Source: Pseudomonas typographi (GTDB lineage: Bacteria; Pseudomonadota; Gammaproteobacteria; Pseudomonadales; Pseudomonadaceae). From it: a stretch of DNA of 64,000 bases. The translations under genes were made by a program, and so were the position numbers. The stretch is from contig NZ_JAAOCA010000010.1 of NCBI RefSeq assembly GCF_014694385.1, forward strand, positions 1 through 64,000. The letters run 5' to 3'. Each line of letters begins with the position of its first letter. Position 1 is the first letter of the stretch. Below, piece after piece: positions 44,512 through 54,584 of the stretch. A model generated the notes under the pieces. It searched no databases, was not told the DNA's origin, and saw only the letters and a program-made list of their open reading frames with translations.

Positions 44512-45543
44512 ATGCGTCTGCACACCCTTTTGCTAGCGTCCTGCGTCACCTTGGCCAGCTTCAGTGCCCAGGCCGAGACAGTCAACAACCTCTACCAAGT
44601 GCGAGAGCCGCTTGCCAGTCAAGACCCGGCCGAACGTGACCAGGCGACGCAACGCGCGCTGGAAACCCTGGTGCTGCGCCTGACCGGCGACCCGAAGGCG
44701 TTTTCCAGTTCGGCGCTGGCGGGGCTGCGTGGTGACCCTAAACAGGTCATCAGCCAGTTCGGTTATGAAGCCGGCCAGCCGCCGTCGCTGCAGGTCGATT
44801 TCGACCCCGCGGCAACCGACAATGCCTTGCGCCAGGCAGGGCTTGCCACCTGGGGCACAAACCGCCCGTCGATCTTGGCGTGGTGGTTAACCGACAGCGA
44901 CAACGGTAGCAACTTGACCGGCGATGCCCAGCCCAGCGCCGAGCCATTGCGCCGTGCCGCCCTGCACCGTGGGTTGCCGCTGCGCCTGCCGTTGGCCGAC
45001 CTCTCCGAGCAGCCACTGGCCAGTGCCCAGGCGTTGGAGGGTAGCGACCCAACCGGCCTGCGCAGTGCCTCTGAACGGTACGGCGCCGATGCCCTGCTGG
45101 CGGTACATGCCACCGGCAGCGCCGGGCAATTGCAAGCCAAGTGGCAGTTGTGGCTGGGCAGCCAGCATGAGCAGGGCACCGCCCAGGGTAGCGATGCGGC
45201 GGGCTTGGCCGATGCGGTGATGTTGGCCGTGAGCGAGCGGTTGGCCCCGCGCTTTATCACCAAACCCGGTGCCAGCACCGACATGGCCCTGCAAGTGCAA
45301 GGCATGAACCTGGAGCGCTATGGCCAATTGAGCCGCCTGCTCGACAGCTTCGGCGGCCGCCTCATAGCCATGGAGGGCGATACAGCGACCTATCAGGTTA
45401 GCGGCAGCCCTGAGCAGTTGCGGGCCCAATTGGGCTTGGCCAAATTGCAGGAAAGCCCGGCCCCGGAGGCGCCCGAGGCTGTACCCGGCCCGGCCACTGC
45501 CGAGCAACCGGCGGGCCCTGCGCCACTGCGTTTTCATTGGTAA
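44512..45543 (+). CDS. Periplasmic DUF2066 protein
   Basis: A 343-residue protein with a signal peptide (MRLHTLLLASCVTLASFSAQA). The mature part starts ETVNNLYQVREPLASQDPAE, then ALETLVLRLTGDPKAF and PSILAWWLTDSDNGS, all typical of DUF2066. The C-terminal 40 residues are Pro/Ala/Glu-rich. Function unknown. In Pseudomonas it normally stands between purM and the perM-hda genes, as here. ATG 44512 is preferred because the signal peptide starts there. Confidence 0.8.
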   Translation: MRLHTLLLASCVTLASFSAQAETVNNLYQVREPLASQDPAERDQATQRALETLVLRLTGDPKAFSSSALAGLRGDPKQVISQFGYEAGQPPSLQVDFDPAATDNALRQAGLATWGTNRPSILAWWLTDSDNGSNLTGDAQPSAEPLRRAALHRGLPLRLPLADLSEQPLASAQALEGSDPTGLRSASERYGADALLAVHATGSAGQLQAKWQLWLGSQHEQGTAQGSDAAGLADAVMLAVSERLAPRFITKPGASTDMALQVQGMNLERYGQLSRLLDSFGGRLIAMEGDTATYQVSGSPEQLRAQLGLAKLQESPAPEAPEAVPGPATAEQPAGPAPLRFHW

Positions 45544-45554
45544 GGGCTGCGCAT

Positions 45555-46628
45555 ATGAGTGATTACCGTCATTGGTTCTGGCTAGGCGTGGTGCTGCTGT
45601 GCTGCGCGTTCGTGTATTTATTGCACCCGATCCTCACGCCGTTTCTGGTGGGCATCCTACTGGCCTACATGGCCGACCCGCTGGTTGATCGCCTGGAAGC
45701 CTGGGGGCTGTCACGTACCCTGGGGGTCGTGGTGGTGTTCCTGTTCTTCACCTTGCTGTTGGTGTTGGGGCTGGTGGTGCTGATCCCGATGCTGGCCAAG
45801 CAATTGGTACGGCTGTACGAATTGGCCCCGCAGATGCTCGACTGGTTGCAGCAGGGCGCGTTGCCCTGGTTGCAAACCAAGCTGGGATTGGCCGAAGGCT
45901 TCTGGAAGTTCGACCGGATCAAGGCAGCGATTTCGGCGCACATGGGCCAGACCTCCGACATCGTCGGGCTGGTACTGCAGCGCGCCACAGCTTCGGGCCT
46001 GGCACTGGTCGGCTGGCTCGCCAACCTGGTGTTGGTGCCGGTGGTGGGGTTCTACCTGCTGCGTGACTGGGACGTGATGATGGGCAAGATCCGCGGCTTG
46101 TTGCCCCGCCAGCGCGAGAAGCAGATCGTGGGCCTGGCGGCGGAATGCCATGAGGTGCTGGGTTCATTCGTGCGTGGGCAACTGATGGTGATGCTGGCAC
46201 TAGGCGCCATCTACGCCTGCGGTTTGATGCTGACCGGGCTCGAATTGGGCCTGCTGATAGGCGTTATCGCGGGCCTGGCGTCGATCGTCCCTTATATGGG
46301 CTTTATCACGGGTATTGGTATCGCGATGGTTGCCGGCTTGTTCCAGTACGGCCTCGACCCGCTGCACCTGGCGTTGATCGCCGGGGTATTCATCGTCGGC
46401 CAGGCCCTTGAAGGCATGGTGCTTACGCCGATGCTGGTGGGCGACCGTATCGGCCTACATCCGGTGGCGGTGATTTTCGCGGTGCTCGCCGGTGGCGAAT
46501 TGTTTGGCTTTACCGGGGTGCTGTTGGCGTTGCCGGTGGCTGCCGTGATCATGGTGCTGGTGCGCCACGTGCACGACCTTTATAAACAGTCGGACCTGTA
46601 TGCCGGCCACGAAGACCCGGAATTATGA
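45555..46628 (+). CDS. AI-2E family transporter (PerM-like)
   Basis: A 357-residue inner-membrane protein with about eight helices. Typical pieces are YLLHPILTPFLVGILLAYMA, the long amphipathic segment around residues 85-130, and GFITGIGIAMVAGLF with GQALEGMVLTPMLVGDRIGL. The family includes permeases of unknown or varied substrates (TqsA, PerM); AI-2 transport cannot be assumed. ATG 45555 is chosen over an upstream TTG. It follows the DUF2066 gene by 11 bases. Confidence 0.85.
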   Translation: MSDYRHWFWLGVVLLCCAFVYLLHPILTPFLVGILLAYMADPLVDRLEAWGLSRTLGVVVVFLFFTLLLVLGLVVLIPMLAKQLVRLYELAPQMLDWLQQGALPWLQTKLGLAEGFWKFDRIKAAISAHMGQTSDIVGLVLQRATASGLALVGWLANLVLVPVVGFYLLRDWDVMMGKIRGLLPRQREKQIVGLAAECHEVLGSFVRGQLMVMLALGAIYACGLMLTGLELGLLIGVIAGLASIVPYMGFITGIGIAMVAGLFQYGLDPLHLALIAGVFIVGQALEGMVLTPMLVGDRIGLHPVAVIFAVLAGGELFGFTGVLLALPVAAVIMVLVRHVHDLYKQSDLYAGHEDPEL

Positions 46629-46738
46629 ACAGCGCGCCTAAGTTATTGATTCATGGGGCCTCGGCCCGCGTTGTGCCTGCCTGCGGGCAGGTATAGAATC
46701 GCGGCTTTGGTTACCTTCGGTTCCGCCGGCCCGGCCGC

Positions 46739-47446
46739 ATGAAACAACCTGTCCAGTTGCCCTTGGGTGTGCGTTTACGAGACGACGCCACCTTCGTGAA
46801 CTATTACCCCGGCGCCAATGCCGCGGCGCTCGGCTATGTCGAACGGTTATGCGAGGCAGAGGCCGGCTGGACCGAAAGCCTCATCTACTTATGGGGCAAA
46901 CAAGGCGTTGGCCGCACCCACCTGTTGCAGGCGGCCTGCCTGCGTTTCGAGCAGATGGGCCAGTTGGCGGTGTACTTGCCGTTGGCACAACTGCTCGACC
47001 GCGGGGTGGGCTTGCTCGATTACCTGGCCCAGTACGAGCTCGTGTGTTTGGACGACCTTGACGTGATCGCCGGCAAGCCCGAATGGGAAGAAGCGATGTT
47101 TCATTTGTTCAACCGCTTGCGTGACAGCGGCCGGCGGTTGTTGATCGCTGCCTCGGCATCGCCGCGTGAACTGCCGGTCAAACTGGCCGACCTCAAATCG
47201 CGCCTGACCTTGGCGCTGATTTTCCAGATGCGCCCATTATCGGATGAAGACAAGCTGCGGGCGCTGCAACTGCGGGCCTCCCGCCGGGGCCTGCAGCTCA
47301 ATGACGAAGTAGGGCATTTCATTCTTACCCGTGGCAGCCGCAGTATGAGTTCGCTGTTCGACACCCTTGAACGGCTCGACCAAGCCTCGCTGCAAGCCCA
47401 GCGCAAATTGACCATTCCTTTTCTTAAGGAAACCCTAGGGTGGTGA
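46739..47446 (+). CDS. hda: DnaA regulatory inactivator Hda
   Basis: A 235-residue AAA+ protein that, bound to the DNA sliding clamp, stimulates ATP hydrolysis on DnaA and prevents re-initiation. The clamp-binding motif QLPLGV is at residues 6-11. The AAA+ core has a P-loop variant WGKQGVGRTHLLQA, the Walker B-like VCLDDLD, and the lid with RGSRSMSSLFDTLERLD. Its end overlaps the next gene by seven bases. Confidence 0.95.
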   Translation: MKQPVQLPLGVRLRDDATFVNYYPGANAAALGYVERLCEAEAGWTESLIYLWGKQGVGRTHLLQAACLRFEQMGQLAVYLPLAQLLDRGVGLLDYLAQYELVCLDDLDVIAGKPEWEEAMFHLFNRLRDSGRRLLIAASASPRELPVKLADLKSRLTLALIFQMRPLSDEDKLRALQLRASRRGLQLNDEVGHFILTRGSRSMSSLFDTLERLDQASLQAQRKLTIPFLKETLGW

Positions 47447-48213
47447 ACCCCGCCCAGGTGCGGCGTGCAGCCGAAGCGCTGCGCCAGGCGCAACGGGTGT
47501 TGGTGATTACCGGCGCAGGCCTATCGGCCGACTCAGGGTTGCCCACCTACCGCGGTTTAGGCGGCTTGTACAATGGCCTTACGCCTGAGGGGCTGCCGAT
47601 CGAGCAAGCGCTTTCACGCCCGATGCTGCGGCAGAACCCTGCCCTGTGCTGGAAATACCTCGCTGAATTGGGGCGTGCCTGCATGGCGGCGCACCCCAAT
47701 GCAGCGCATTACGCCATCGCGCGCTGGCAGCAGGCGCGGGAAGGGGTATGGGTGCTCACACAAAACATCGACGGTTACCACCCTCTTGCCGGCAGCCCGC
47801 CAGAGCGCTTGATCGAGATACATGGGCAGCTATCGCCCCTGTTTTGCCAAAGCTGCGGCGCCGAAACGTCGGAATTGGCAGAGCATTTGCATAAGCCATT
47901 GCCGCCACTGTGCAGCCGCTGTAATGGCATCTTACGGCCGCCGGTGGTGCTCTTTGAGGAGCGGCTGCCCGAAGGTGCAATACAGTCGCTCTATGGTGAG
48001 CTGGCCATCGGTTACGACGCGGTGGTGACCTTAGGGACGACTGCCAGTTTTGCGTACATCGCCGAGCCTGTGCGGCAAGCCCGGGCGCGCGGCGGTTTTA
48101 CCTTGGATATCAATCCCATGCCCGCGTTACTCGAGGTGGGCGTGGATATTTGGTTGGCGGCGAGCACGTTAGAAGCGGTGCCTGATCTCGTGAGTCACAT
48201 TTTGTTTGATTAA
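47440..48213 (+). CDS. Sir2-family NAD-dependent deacylase
   Basis: A 257-residue sirtuin-type enzyme that removes acyl groups from lysines using NAD. Motifs: VLVITGAGLSADSGLPTYRG, LTQNIDGYHPLAG, the catalytic His in IEIHGQL, and two Cys pairs (FCQSCG, LCSRCNG) that bind zinc. It starts within the last bases of hda (ATG 47440; GTG 47443 also possible), so translation is coupled. In other Pseudomonas the nlpC genes follow hda directly as far as I recall, so this gene may be an insertion. Confidence 0.85.
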   Translation: MVNPAQVRRAAEALRQAQRVLVITGAGLSADSGLPTYRGLGGLYNGLTPEGLPIEQALSRPMLRQNPALCWKYLAELGRACMAAHPNAAHYAIARWQQAREGVWVLTQNIDGYHPLAGSPPERLIEIHGQLSPLFCQSCGAETSELAEHLHKPLPPLCSRCNGILRPPVVLFEERLPEGAIQSLYGELAIGYDAVVTLGTTASFAYIAEPVRQARARGGFTLDINPMPALLEVGVDIWLAASTLEAVPDLVSHILFD

Positions 48214-48282
48214 ATTTGCAAATGGCCACGATAGAAGGCATAGTCGCCGCTTCATTATTTCTAAATGACACGGTCGTGCCCC

Positions 48283-48930
48283 ATGCTTATGCGTTTTGCA
48301 CCCCTCGTGCCCCTTGCACTCGTTACCCTGCTGATCGGCTGTGCGGCCCAATCACCGGTTTCGCAACAGCAGGCGTTCACTCCCGCCGCCCGGCAGCCGG
48401 CGCCCCTGACCTTACGCCCGCATGCCAGCCCGTCGCCTTTCGACAACCTTGAAAGCGACAGCAGCGATGATGACGCGATGGCGGCGTTTAGCGGCACCAA
48501 GGCTTACCAGTTGCCGATGCTGGCCGACAGCATCTTGGAGCGCGGCAAATCGCTGATCGGTACGCGCTATCGTTTCGGCGGCACCACGGAGGCAGGGTTT
48601 GACTGCAGTGGCTTCGTTAATTTCTTGTTTCGCGAGCAGGCGGGTATGACCCTGCCGCGCTCTAGCCGCGAACTGGTCAACCTGGATGCCCCCGTGGTGG
48701 CCCGCAATAACCTCAAGCCAGGTGACGTGTTGTTCTTCGGCACCCATGGGCGCGGGCGGGTAAGCCATACCGGGATCTACCTCGGGGATGACCAGTTTAT
48801 CCATTCCAGCAGCAGCCGCAGCGGCGGTGTACGCATCGACAACCTCGATGACAACTACTGGAAAAAAACCTATATCGAGGCCAAGCGCCTGCTGGCCATG
48901 GCCCCGGCCGCCACGCTTTCAAACAGATAA
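48283..48930 (+). CDS. NlpC/P60 (C40) lipoprotein endopeptidase
   Basis: A 215-residue outer- or inner-membrane lipoprotein. The signal peptide ends in the lipobox LIGC. After a linker the NlpC/P60 domain (about 80-205) shows GTRYRFGGTTEAGFDCSGF with the catalytic Cys, RVSHTGIYLGDDQFIHSSS with the His, and DDNYWKKTYIEAKR. It probably cuts peptidoglycan stem peptides (D-Glu to diamino acid bond). The start is ATG 48283 or 48289. A related gene follows. Confidence 0.85.
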   Translation: MLMRFAPLVPLALVTLLIGCAAQSPVSQQQAFTPAARQPAPLTLRPHASPSPFDNLESDSSDDDAMAAFSGTKAYQLPMLADSILERGKSLIGTRYRFGGTTEAGFDCSGFVNFLFREQAGMTLPRSSRELVNLDAPVVARNNLKPGDVLFFGTHGRGRVSHTGIYLGDDQFIHSSSSRSGGVRIDNLDDNYWKKTYIEAKRLLAMAPAATLSNR

Positions 48931-49047
48931 TACGCGGTACCTAAAAAGCCCTCGCGACGAACGGCAGTTTTTCGACGGGGGTTTTTCATGCAAAACAGTG
49001 TGTTAAGAGCTAGTCTTCATCGGCAGTCTAAAGTGGATGATTCTGTC

Positions 49048-49593
49048 ATGGCATTATTTCAAGCTCGTGTTGCGCTGCTCGCCGCTGCGGCGGCCTTATT
49101 GGCCGCTTGCGCCAGCCCGCCGCCGCCGGTGGCCGTGCAAGCGCCAGCACCGCGCCTGTTGAACGCGGCCGCTGATTATCCGTCTGGCAAGGCCGACGAT
49201 GTGCTGTTTCGCGCCATCGGCCTGGTGGGAACGCCTTACCGCTGGGGTGGCAACACGCCTACGTCCGGTTTTGACTGCAGCGGCCTGATCGATTTCGTTT
49301 ACCGGGACGCCGCCGGCATTGCCTTGCCGCGCACCACCGGGGAGATGCTCGGCATGCGTGCGCAGAGCGTTGACCGCTCTAATTTACGTTCTGGGGATTT
49401 GGTGTTTTTTTCCACCCAGGGCGGGCGGCAGGTGAGCCATGCGGGCATCTACGTGGGCGAGGGCCGCTTTGTGCATGCGCCACGCACCGGCGGCACGGTG
49501 CGCTTGGAGTACCTGACCAAGCCGTATTGGCAAAAAGCCTACTTGGATGCCAAGCGGGTGATCGAGCCGCAGAGCTTGGCCAATAACCCCTGA
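49048..49593 (+). CDS. Second NlpC/P60 (C40) lipoprotein endopeptidase
   Basis: A 181-residue lipoprotein with lipobox LLAAC after a short signal peptide (MALFQARVALLAAAAALLAA). The catalytic part reads GTPYRWGGNTPTSGFDCSGL (Cys), QVSHAGIYVGEGRFVHAPR (His) and KPYWQKAYLDAKR. It is a tandem paralogue of the gene at 48283. ATG 49048 is chosen because the signal peptide begins there; ATG 48988 would give a 20-residue extension. Peptidoglycan remodelling is the probable role. Confidence 0.8.
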   Translation: MALFQARVALLAAAAALLAACASPPPPVAVQAPAPRLLNAAADYPSGKADDVLFRAIGLVGTPYRWGGNTPTSGFDCSGLIDFVYRDAAGIALPRTTGEMLGMRAQSVDRSNLRSGDLVFFSTQGGRQVSHAGIYVGEGRFVHAPRTGGTVRLEYLTKPYWQKAYLDAKRVIEPQSLANNP

Positions 49594-49613
49594 CCAAGCC
49601 CCCATGGCGCCGG

Positions 49614-50381
49614 TTAGGCTTGCTTGGGCTGGCCGTTCGATGCGTGAAGCCCGCCATCGACCGGTAGGTTTACACCGTTAACGAAGCGCGCATCCTGGCT
49701 TGCCAGAAACGCAATCACGTCGGCCACTTCCTCGGGTTCGGCGCCGCGGCCCATTGGGATTCGATCGGCAAACTTGTCCATCAATGCCTTGTCGGCAGCC
49801 ATGTCGGCGGTCATCTCGCTCATGGTCAAGGCCGGGCACACTGCATTCACCCGCACGCCTTGGCCGCCAAACTCCAGTGCCAGCGCGCGGGTGAAGTTGC
49901 TCACTGCGCCCTTGGCGGCGTTGTAGAAACTCATGCCCCAGTCGCCACCCAGGCCTGACACAGACGACACATTGACGATGCAGCCACCACGGGCCAGTAA
50001 ATGGGGCATGGCGGCGCGGCAGCCATAGACCACACCGTTCACATCGGTGGCCATGACTTTATGCCATTCTTCCAACGATGTGCCGGTCAGGCTGCCCATC
50101 ACCGCCACGCCGGCGTTGTTGACCAATACGTCGATGCCACCGAAGCGGTCGACACTTTTGTCGACCAGGGCGCGCACGGCGTCCCAGTCTGACACGTCGG
50201 TAGGCACCTCTAGGGTTTGGCCGCCGTCGCAGCGCGCCGCCACCTCCGCGAGCTTGTGTGGGCGGCGCCCGGCCAGCACCACATTGGCGCCCTCATGGGC
50301 GAAGCGCAGGGCGGTGGCGGCACCCATGCCAGAGCCTGCGCCGGTGACGATCACTGTTTTGCCGTTGAAACGATTCATCAT
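49614..50381 (-). CDS. Short-chain dehydrogenase/reductase (SDR)
   Basis: A 255-residue NAD(P)-dependent oxidoreductase. Motifs: cofactor loop TGAGSGMGAATALRF, NNAG, the catalytic Ser in NVSSVSGLGG and Tyr-x3-Lys in YNAAK, and VCPALTMSEMTADM after the sheet. A classical SDR; the substrate cannot be named. The stop lies 20 bases from the stop of the convergent nlpC gene. Confidence 0.85.
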   Translation of the reverse strand: MMNRFNGKTVIVTGAGSGMGAATALRFAHEGANVVLAGRRPHKLAEVAARCDGGQTLEVPTDVSDWDAVRALVDKSVDRFGGIDVLVNNAGVAVMGSLTGTSLEEWHKVMATDVNGVVYGCRAAMPHLLARGGCIVNVSSVSGLGGDWGMSFYNAAKGAVSNFTRALALEFGGQGVRVNAVCPALTMSEMTADMAADKALMDKFADRIPMGRGAEPEEVADVIAFLASQDARFVNGVNLPVDGGLHASNGQPKQA

Positions 50382-50591
50382 AGGCCTCCTGACGAATACG
50401 GTAGGGGATCGTTCGTTGGAAGTTCGCGGTGGCCCCGGGGTTCAGAAAAGCGCATTTGAAGCGGCCCTGACGTGTCTGTTCGCGACCGAAATCTAGCTTT
50501 TTGCCATTATCACGACGCTTACCGCTTGCCGGGGCTAAAGTCCCGCCGCAACCTCTCGATATGCAGGTATACGAGTTTGCGGAGGTGGGCG
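50382..50591. promoter_or_regulatory. Divergent region between SDR and chemoreceptor genes
   Basis: About 210 bases that must hold both promoters. A frame from 50472 continues into the chemoreceptor gene but its extra 40 residues look non-coding. No operator is obvious. Confidence 0.3.
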
Positions 50592-52556
50592 ATGGGCACG
50601 ACCCGTGGCGGTTGGTTGGCCAACTGGAGTATGGCGAAAAAGCTGGGTCTCGGCTTTACCTTGGTGTTGCTGCTAACGGTACTGGTGGCCGCCATCGGCG
50701 TATGGTCGCTGGGTACGGTACAAAAGCGCTTTGAGGGCCTGCAGCGCATGAGCACCCTCAACACCCAAGTGCTGGCGTTACGCCAGGTCGAAAAAGACTA
50801 CGCCCTGCATGGCAGCAATGACCAGGCCGATGCTTTGCGCAAGGGGCTCGATGCCCTGCTGGCGAGCGCCGTACAACTGCGCACACAACAGCCTGAGGTG
50901 GCGGCGACCTTGCAAACGGTAGAGCAATCGCTCAAAGCTTACCGCCAGGCATTCGATGAGTTCGTTGACATCAACCAGTCCAAGGACTTGGCGCTGGAAA
51001 TGGCCAGTTGGTCCGTGGACAGCGTGGCCAATAACCTCGATGTGCTGCAGTCGGGGTTGACCGATGATGGCACTTACACGCTGAAGGAGTCCAAGGGCGA
51101 GAACGGCGCCGAATTCATCGAGCAAGCCGGGCAAGTGGCGCAGGTGTCGCGCTTGATGCTGCAGGCCATGGAAGAGGCACGGGTGCGCCTGGAGCAGGCC
51201 CGCAAAGGCGCTGCCGAGGCGGCCGGTGGGCGTATCGAGCAGGCCGCTCAAGCCTTGCAACTGGCGCAGGCGCTTAAGGATCACGTGCAAGATGCCGGGT
51301 ACCAGTCCGTGCTCGACGAGGTGACCAACAACATTAGTTCGTTCAGTGAGAAGCTGGGCGATTACACCGACCTGTTGGCCAAGGAGAAGGCGGTTTACCA
51401 GCAACTCAATGAACGCGCCGGCCAGGTGACCACCCGGGTCGACCAGGCTTATGTCGAGCAATACCGCCAAATGCAGGCCGAGCTTAAGAAGAACATCGTG
51501 TTGATCATCGCCTCGTCGGCCTTGGCACTGGTGGTGGGGATGATCGCCGCCTGGCTGATCACCCGCGGGGTGGTAAGGCCGCTGCGCCAGGTGATTGACC
51601 GTGCCCGCGCCATTGCCCAGGGTGATTTGACCAGCGCGGGAGCGGTGACCCGTCGCGATGAGATTGGCCAGTTGATGGGCGCCATGCAAGAGATGAGCAC
51701 CGCGCTCGGGCAGATCGTCAGTGGCCTGCAGGCCGGTATCGTGCAGTTGGCAGGCAATGCCGAGTCGCTGTCGACGGTGGCCGAGCAGACGCACCGGGAG
51801 GTGAACGTCGCGCAGGCCGAAACCGAACAAGTGGCCACGGCGATGCACCAAATGGCGGCCACCGTGCAGGATGTGGCGCGCAGCGCCGAGCAAGCCGCGC
51901 AAGCCGCCGAGGGCGCCGACGGCCGTGTAGCCAGCGGCCAGCAGGTGCTGCGGCAAAGCCTGCTGCGTATCGACAAGCTCGCCCGCTCGGCAGACTCGGC
52001 CAGCCTGGGTATCCAGAGCCTCAGCGCGGAAATCCAAAATATCGGCCAGGTGCTCGGGGTGATCAAGAGCGTGGCCGACCAAACCAACTTGCTGGCGCTC
52101 AACGCGGCCATCGAAGCGGCGCGCGCGGGCGAGCAGGGCCGCGGCTTTGCGGTGGTGGCCGACGAAGTGCGCGCCTTGGCCCGGCGCACCCAGCAATCGA
52201 CCGAGGAAATCGAGCGCCTAGTGGCTACATTGCGCCAGGCAGCCACCGCTTCGGTGCAGCAAATCGAAGGCAGCGGCGAGCTGGTTCGCCAAGCCGTGGA
52301 GGACGCCAAGCAAACCGAGAATGCCCTGGGCAGCATCGCTGAGGCGGTATCTACGATCCAACAGATGAACCAGCAAATCGCGGCAGCAGCGCAAGAGCAA
52401 AGCTCGGTTGCCGAAGAGATCAACCGCAGCGTGACCAGCATCCGTGCCAGTGCCGGCCAATCGGCACAGGCCATGGACGGCAACCTGGCGGCCAGCGTGC
52501 AATTGGCGCAGCTAGGCACGGATCTAAAAGGCGTGGTCGGGCGGTTCAGGGTTTGA
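50592..52556 (+). CDS. Methyl-accepting chemotaxis protein with helical bimodular (HBM) sensor
   Basis: A 654-residue inner-membrane chemoreceptor. A transmembrane helix (about 20-42) is followed by a long all-helical periplasmic domain (about 45-310) of HBM type, the class that in P. putida McpS senses organic acids. Next come a second helix (about 315-337), HAMP (about 338-390) and the signalling domain with [20 protein letters not shown] and [19 protein letters not shown]. No C-terminal CheR-binding pentapeptide is present. The start is firm: GGAGGTGGG just before ATG 50592. The ligand is unknown. Confidence 0.9.
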   Translation: MGTTRGGWLANWSMAKKLGLGFTLVLLLTVLVAAIGVWSLGTVQKRFEGLQRMSTLNTQVLALRQVEKDYALHGSNDQADALRKGLDALLASAVQLRTQQPEVAATLQTVEQSLKAYRQAFDEFVDINQSKDLALEMASWSVDSVANNLDVLQSGLTDDGTYTLKESKGENGAEFIEQAGQVAQVSRLMLQAMEEARVRLEQARKGAAEAAGGRIEQAAQALQLAQALKDHVQDAGYQSVLDEVTNNISSFSEKLGDYTDLLAKEKAVYQQLNERAGQVTTRVDQAYVEQYRQMQAELKKNIVLIIASSALALVVGMIAAWLITRGVVRPLRQVIDRARAIAQGDLTSAGAVTRRDEIGQLMGAMQEMSTALGQIVSGLQAGIVQLAGNAESLSTVAEQTHREVNVAQAETEQVATAMHQMAATVQDVARSAEQAAQAAEGADGRVASGQQVLRQSLLRIDKLARSADSASLGIQSLSAEIQNIGQVLGVIKSVADQTNLLALNAAIEAARAGEQGRGFAVVADEVRALARRTQQSTEEIERLVATLRQAATASVQQIEGSGELVRQAVEDAKQTENALGSIAEAVSTIQQMNQQIAAAAQEQSSVAEEINRSVTSIRASAGQSAQAMDGNLAASVQLAQLGTDLKGVVGRFRV

Positions 52557-52602
52557 GGCCGTTGTACGCGCGCTTTTGCAGGGCGATTTCGCCATTGCCT
52601 TT

Positions 52603-53793
52603 TTAGCCTTTTTTTGCGATCGCCAGCGCCACCAGGCCGGCAATGATCCCCCAAAATGCCGAGCCGACCGTGAACAGCGTCATGCCCGAGGCGGTGACCA
52701 TGAAGGTGACCAGCGCTGCTTCGCGCTCATCGGGCTGGGCCATGGCTTGGGTGAGGCCATTGCTGATCGAGCCGAACAGCGCCAGCGCCGCAATCGACAG
52801 CACCAACGCCTGCGGTAGCGCGGCAAACAAGCCGGCCAGGGTCGCGCCGAAAATCCCAGCCAATGCACACAGGCCGCCATATACCAGCGCGGCGGTGTAA
52901 CGTTTGGCGGGTTGCTCATGGGCGTGGGGGCCGGTGCAGATCGCCGCGCTGATGGCCGCCAAGTTAACGCCGTGGGCACCGAAGGGGGCCAATAGCAGCG
53001 AGGCGATGCCCGTCACGGTCACCAATGGGCTGGCCGGCACGGTGTAGCCGTCAGCACGCAGCACGGCCATTCCCGGCATGTTTTGCGAGGCCATCGCCAC
53101 TACGAACAGCGGAATGCCGATGCTGATGGTCGCGCTCAGGGAAAATGCCGGAGTGGTCCACTGCGGCCAGGCCACTGCCAGCGCAAAGCCGGTAAAGTTC
53201 AACAGCCCCGTGGCACCGGCCAGGCCGCTGCCCACCAGCAGCGCGGCCAGCACCGCATAGCGCGGCGTGGCGCGCTTGACCAGCAGGTAGGTTAAGAACA
53301 TGCCCAACACCAACCCCAGGCGCTGCTGGGCGGCAATGAACATCTCGCTGCCGATGCGGAACAGGATACCCGCCAGCAGGGCGCAGGCGAGCGAAACGGG
53401 AATGCGCTTGACCAGTTTTTCGAAGGTGCCCGTGAGCCCGCACAGGGTGATCAGCGCCGCGCAGGTGATGAACGCGCCAATGGCTTCGGGGTAGGGCACC
53501 TGGCCAAGGCTGGTTATCAGCAGCGCCGCGCCGGGCGTTGACCAGGCCACGGTTACTGGCGTGCGGTAACGCAGCGACAGGCCGATGCTGCACACCGCCA
53601 TACCGATCGACAGGGCCCAGATCCACGAACTGATCTGCCCGTCGCTGAGCCCGGCAGCCTTGCCGGCCTGAAATATCAGGATCAACGAGCTGGTATAACC
53701 GGTGAGCATGGCGACGGCGCCAGCCACGGCAGTGCTCGGCGTGAGGTCGGCCAGCAAGCGACTGCTTGCCTGGGGGGCGGGGGCGGTGTCCAT
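52603..53793 (-). CDS. benE: Benzoate/H+ symporter family protein (BenE)
   Basis: A 396-residue inner-membrane transporter with about 12 helices. Diagnostic parts are GAVAMLTGYTSSLILIFQAG, VAWSTPGAALLITSL, FFVVAMASQNMPG-like FVVAMASQNMPGMAV, and APFGAHGVNLAAISAAICTG. The family imports benzoate or related aromatic acids with protons. No aromatic catabolic genes are near, so the substrate could differ. ATG 53793 gives MDTAPAPQASSRLLADL; a longer upstream frame overlaps the divergent gst promoter and is not used. Confidence 0.85.
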   Translation of the reverse strand: MDTAPAPQASSRLLADLTPSTAVAGAVAMLTGYTSSLILIFQAGKAAGLSDGQISSWIWALSIGMAVCSIGLSLRYRTPVTVAWSTPGAALLITSLGQVPYPEAIGAFITCAALITLCGLTGTFEKLVKRIPVSLACALLAGILFRIGSEMFIAAQQRLGLVLGMFLTYLLVKRATPRYAVLAALLVGSGLAGATGLLNFTGFALAVAWPQWTTPAFSLSATISIGIPLFVVAMASQNMPGMAVLRADGYTVPASPLVTVTGIASLLLAPFGAHGVNLAAISAAICTGPHAHEQPAKRYTAALVYGGLCALAGIFGATLAGLFAALPQALVLSIAALALFGSISNGLTQAMAQPDEREAALVTFMVTASGMTLFTVGSAFWGIIAGLVALAIAKKG

Positions 53794-53927
53794 GGTGCAG
53801 TCCTTGGCCTGTGGGAGGCGAAAGGGTAAACCGGGTGAGCCCACGGCGCTATCACTGATCCCCAAACATTTGGCACTATGCGTGGCGGTCGCTGGGATTG
53901 GCGGCCCTGAACAGCGAGGGTTAATCG

Positions 53928-54530
53928 ATGTACACGGTCTATGGGGATTTTCGTTCGGGCAATTGCTACAAGATAAAACTGATGCTGCATCTGCGTGGCC
54001 AGCCCTACCGCTGGGTGCCTGTGGATATCCTTGCCGGCGAAACCCAGACCGAAACCTTTCTGGCCAAGAACCCCAACGGCAAGATCCCCGTGCTGGAGCT
54101 CGAAGACGGTAGCTGCCTGTGGGAGTCCAACGCCATTTTGAATTTCCTGGCCGAGGGTAGCCCGCTGCTGCCGACCGAGCCACGCTTGCGTACCCAAGTA
54201 CTGCAATGGCAGTTCTTCGAACAGTACAGCCATGAGCCCTACGTGGCGGTGGCGCGTTTTATCCAGTTCTATCAAGGGATGCCGGCCGAACGCCTGGAGG
54301 AATACCAGCGCTGCCATAAAGGTGGTTACAAGGCCCTCAGGGTGATGGAGCGGCAGTTGCAACTCACACCGTTTTTAGTGGGCGAGGAGTTTTCCATCGC
54401 TGACATTGCACTGTATGCCTATACCCACGTAGCGCACGAGGGTGGCTTCGACCTCGAACCGTTCCCGGCGGTGCGCGCTTGGCTGGCGCGGGTGGCGCAA
54501 CAGCCGGGGTATACCACCATGGGCGGTTAA
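53928..54530 (+). CDS. Glutathione S-transferase
   Basis: A 200-residue cytosolic enzyme. The thioredoxin-like domain (about 1-78) has the active-site region YGDFRSGNCYKIKL and the glutathione-binding NGKIPVLELEDG and LWESNAIL. The helical domain (about 88-200) includes FLVGEEFSIADIALYAYTH, the N-capping box region. A nu/beta-like bacterial GST; detoxification of an electrophile is likely but the substrate is not known. Divergent from benE. Confidence 0.85.
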   Translation: MYTVYGDFRSGNCYKIKLMLHLRGQPYRWVPVDILAGETQTETFLAKNPNGKIPVLELEDGSCLWESNAILNFLAEGSPLLPTEPRLRTQVLQWQFFEQYSHEPYVAVARFIQFYQGMPAERLEEYQRCHKGGYKALRVMERQLQLTPFLVGEEFSIADIALYAYTHVAHEGGFDLEPFPAVRAWLARVAQQPGYTTMGG

Positions 54531-54584
54531 TGGCAGGCTAGGCTGCCTGCCCTGCACTTGGCGCCCCGTTGCAGCGCGGGGGGC

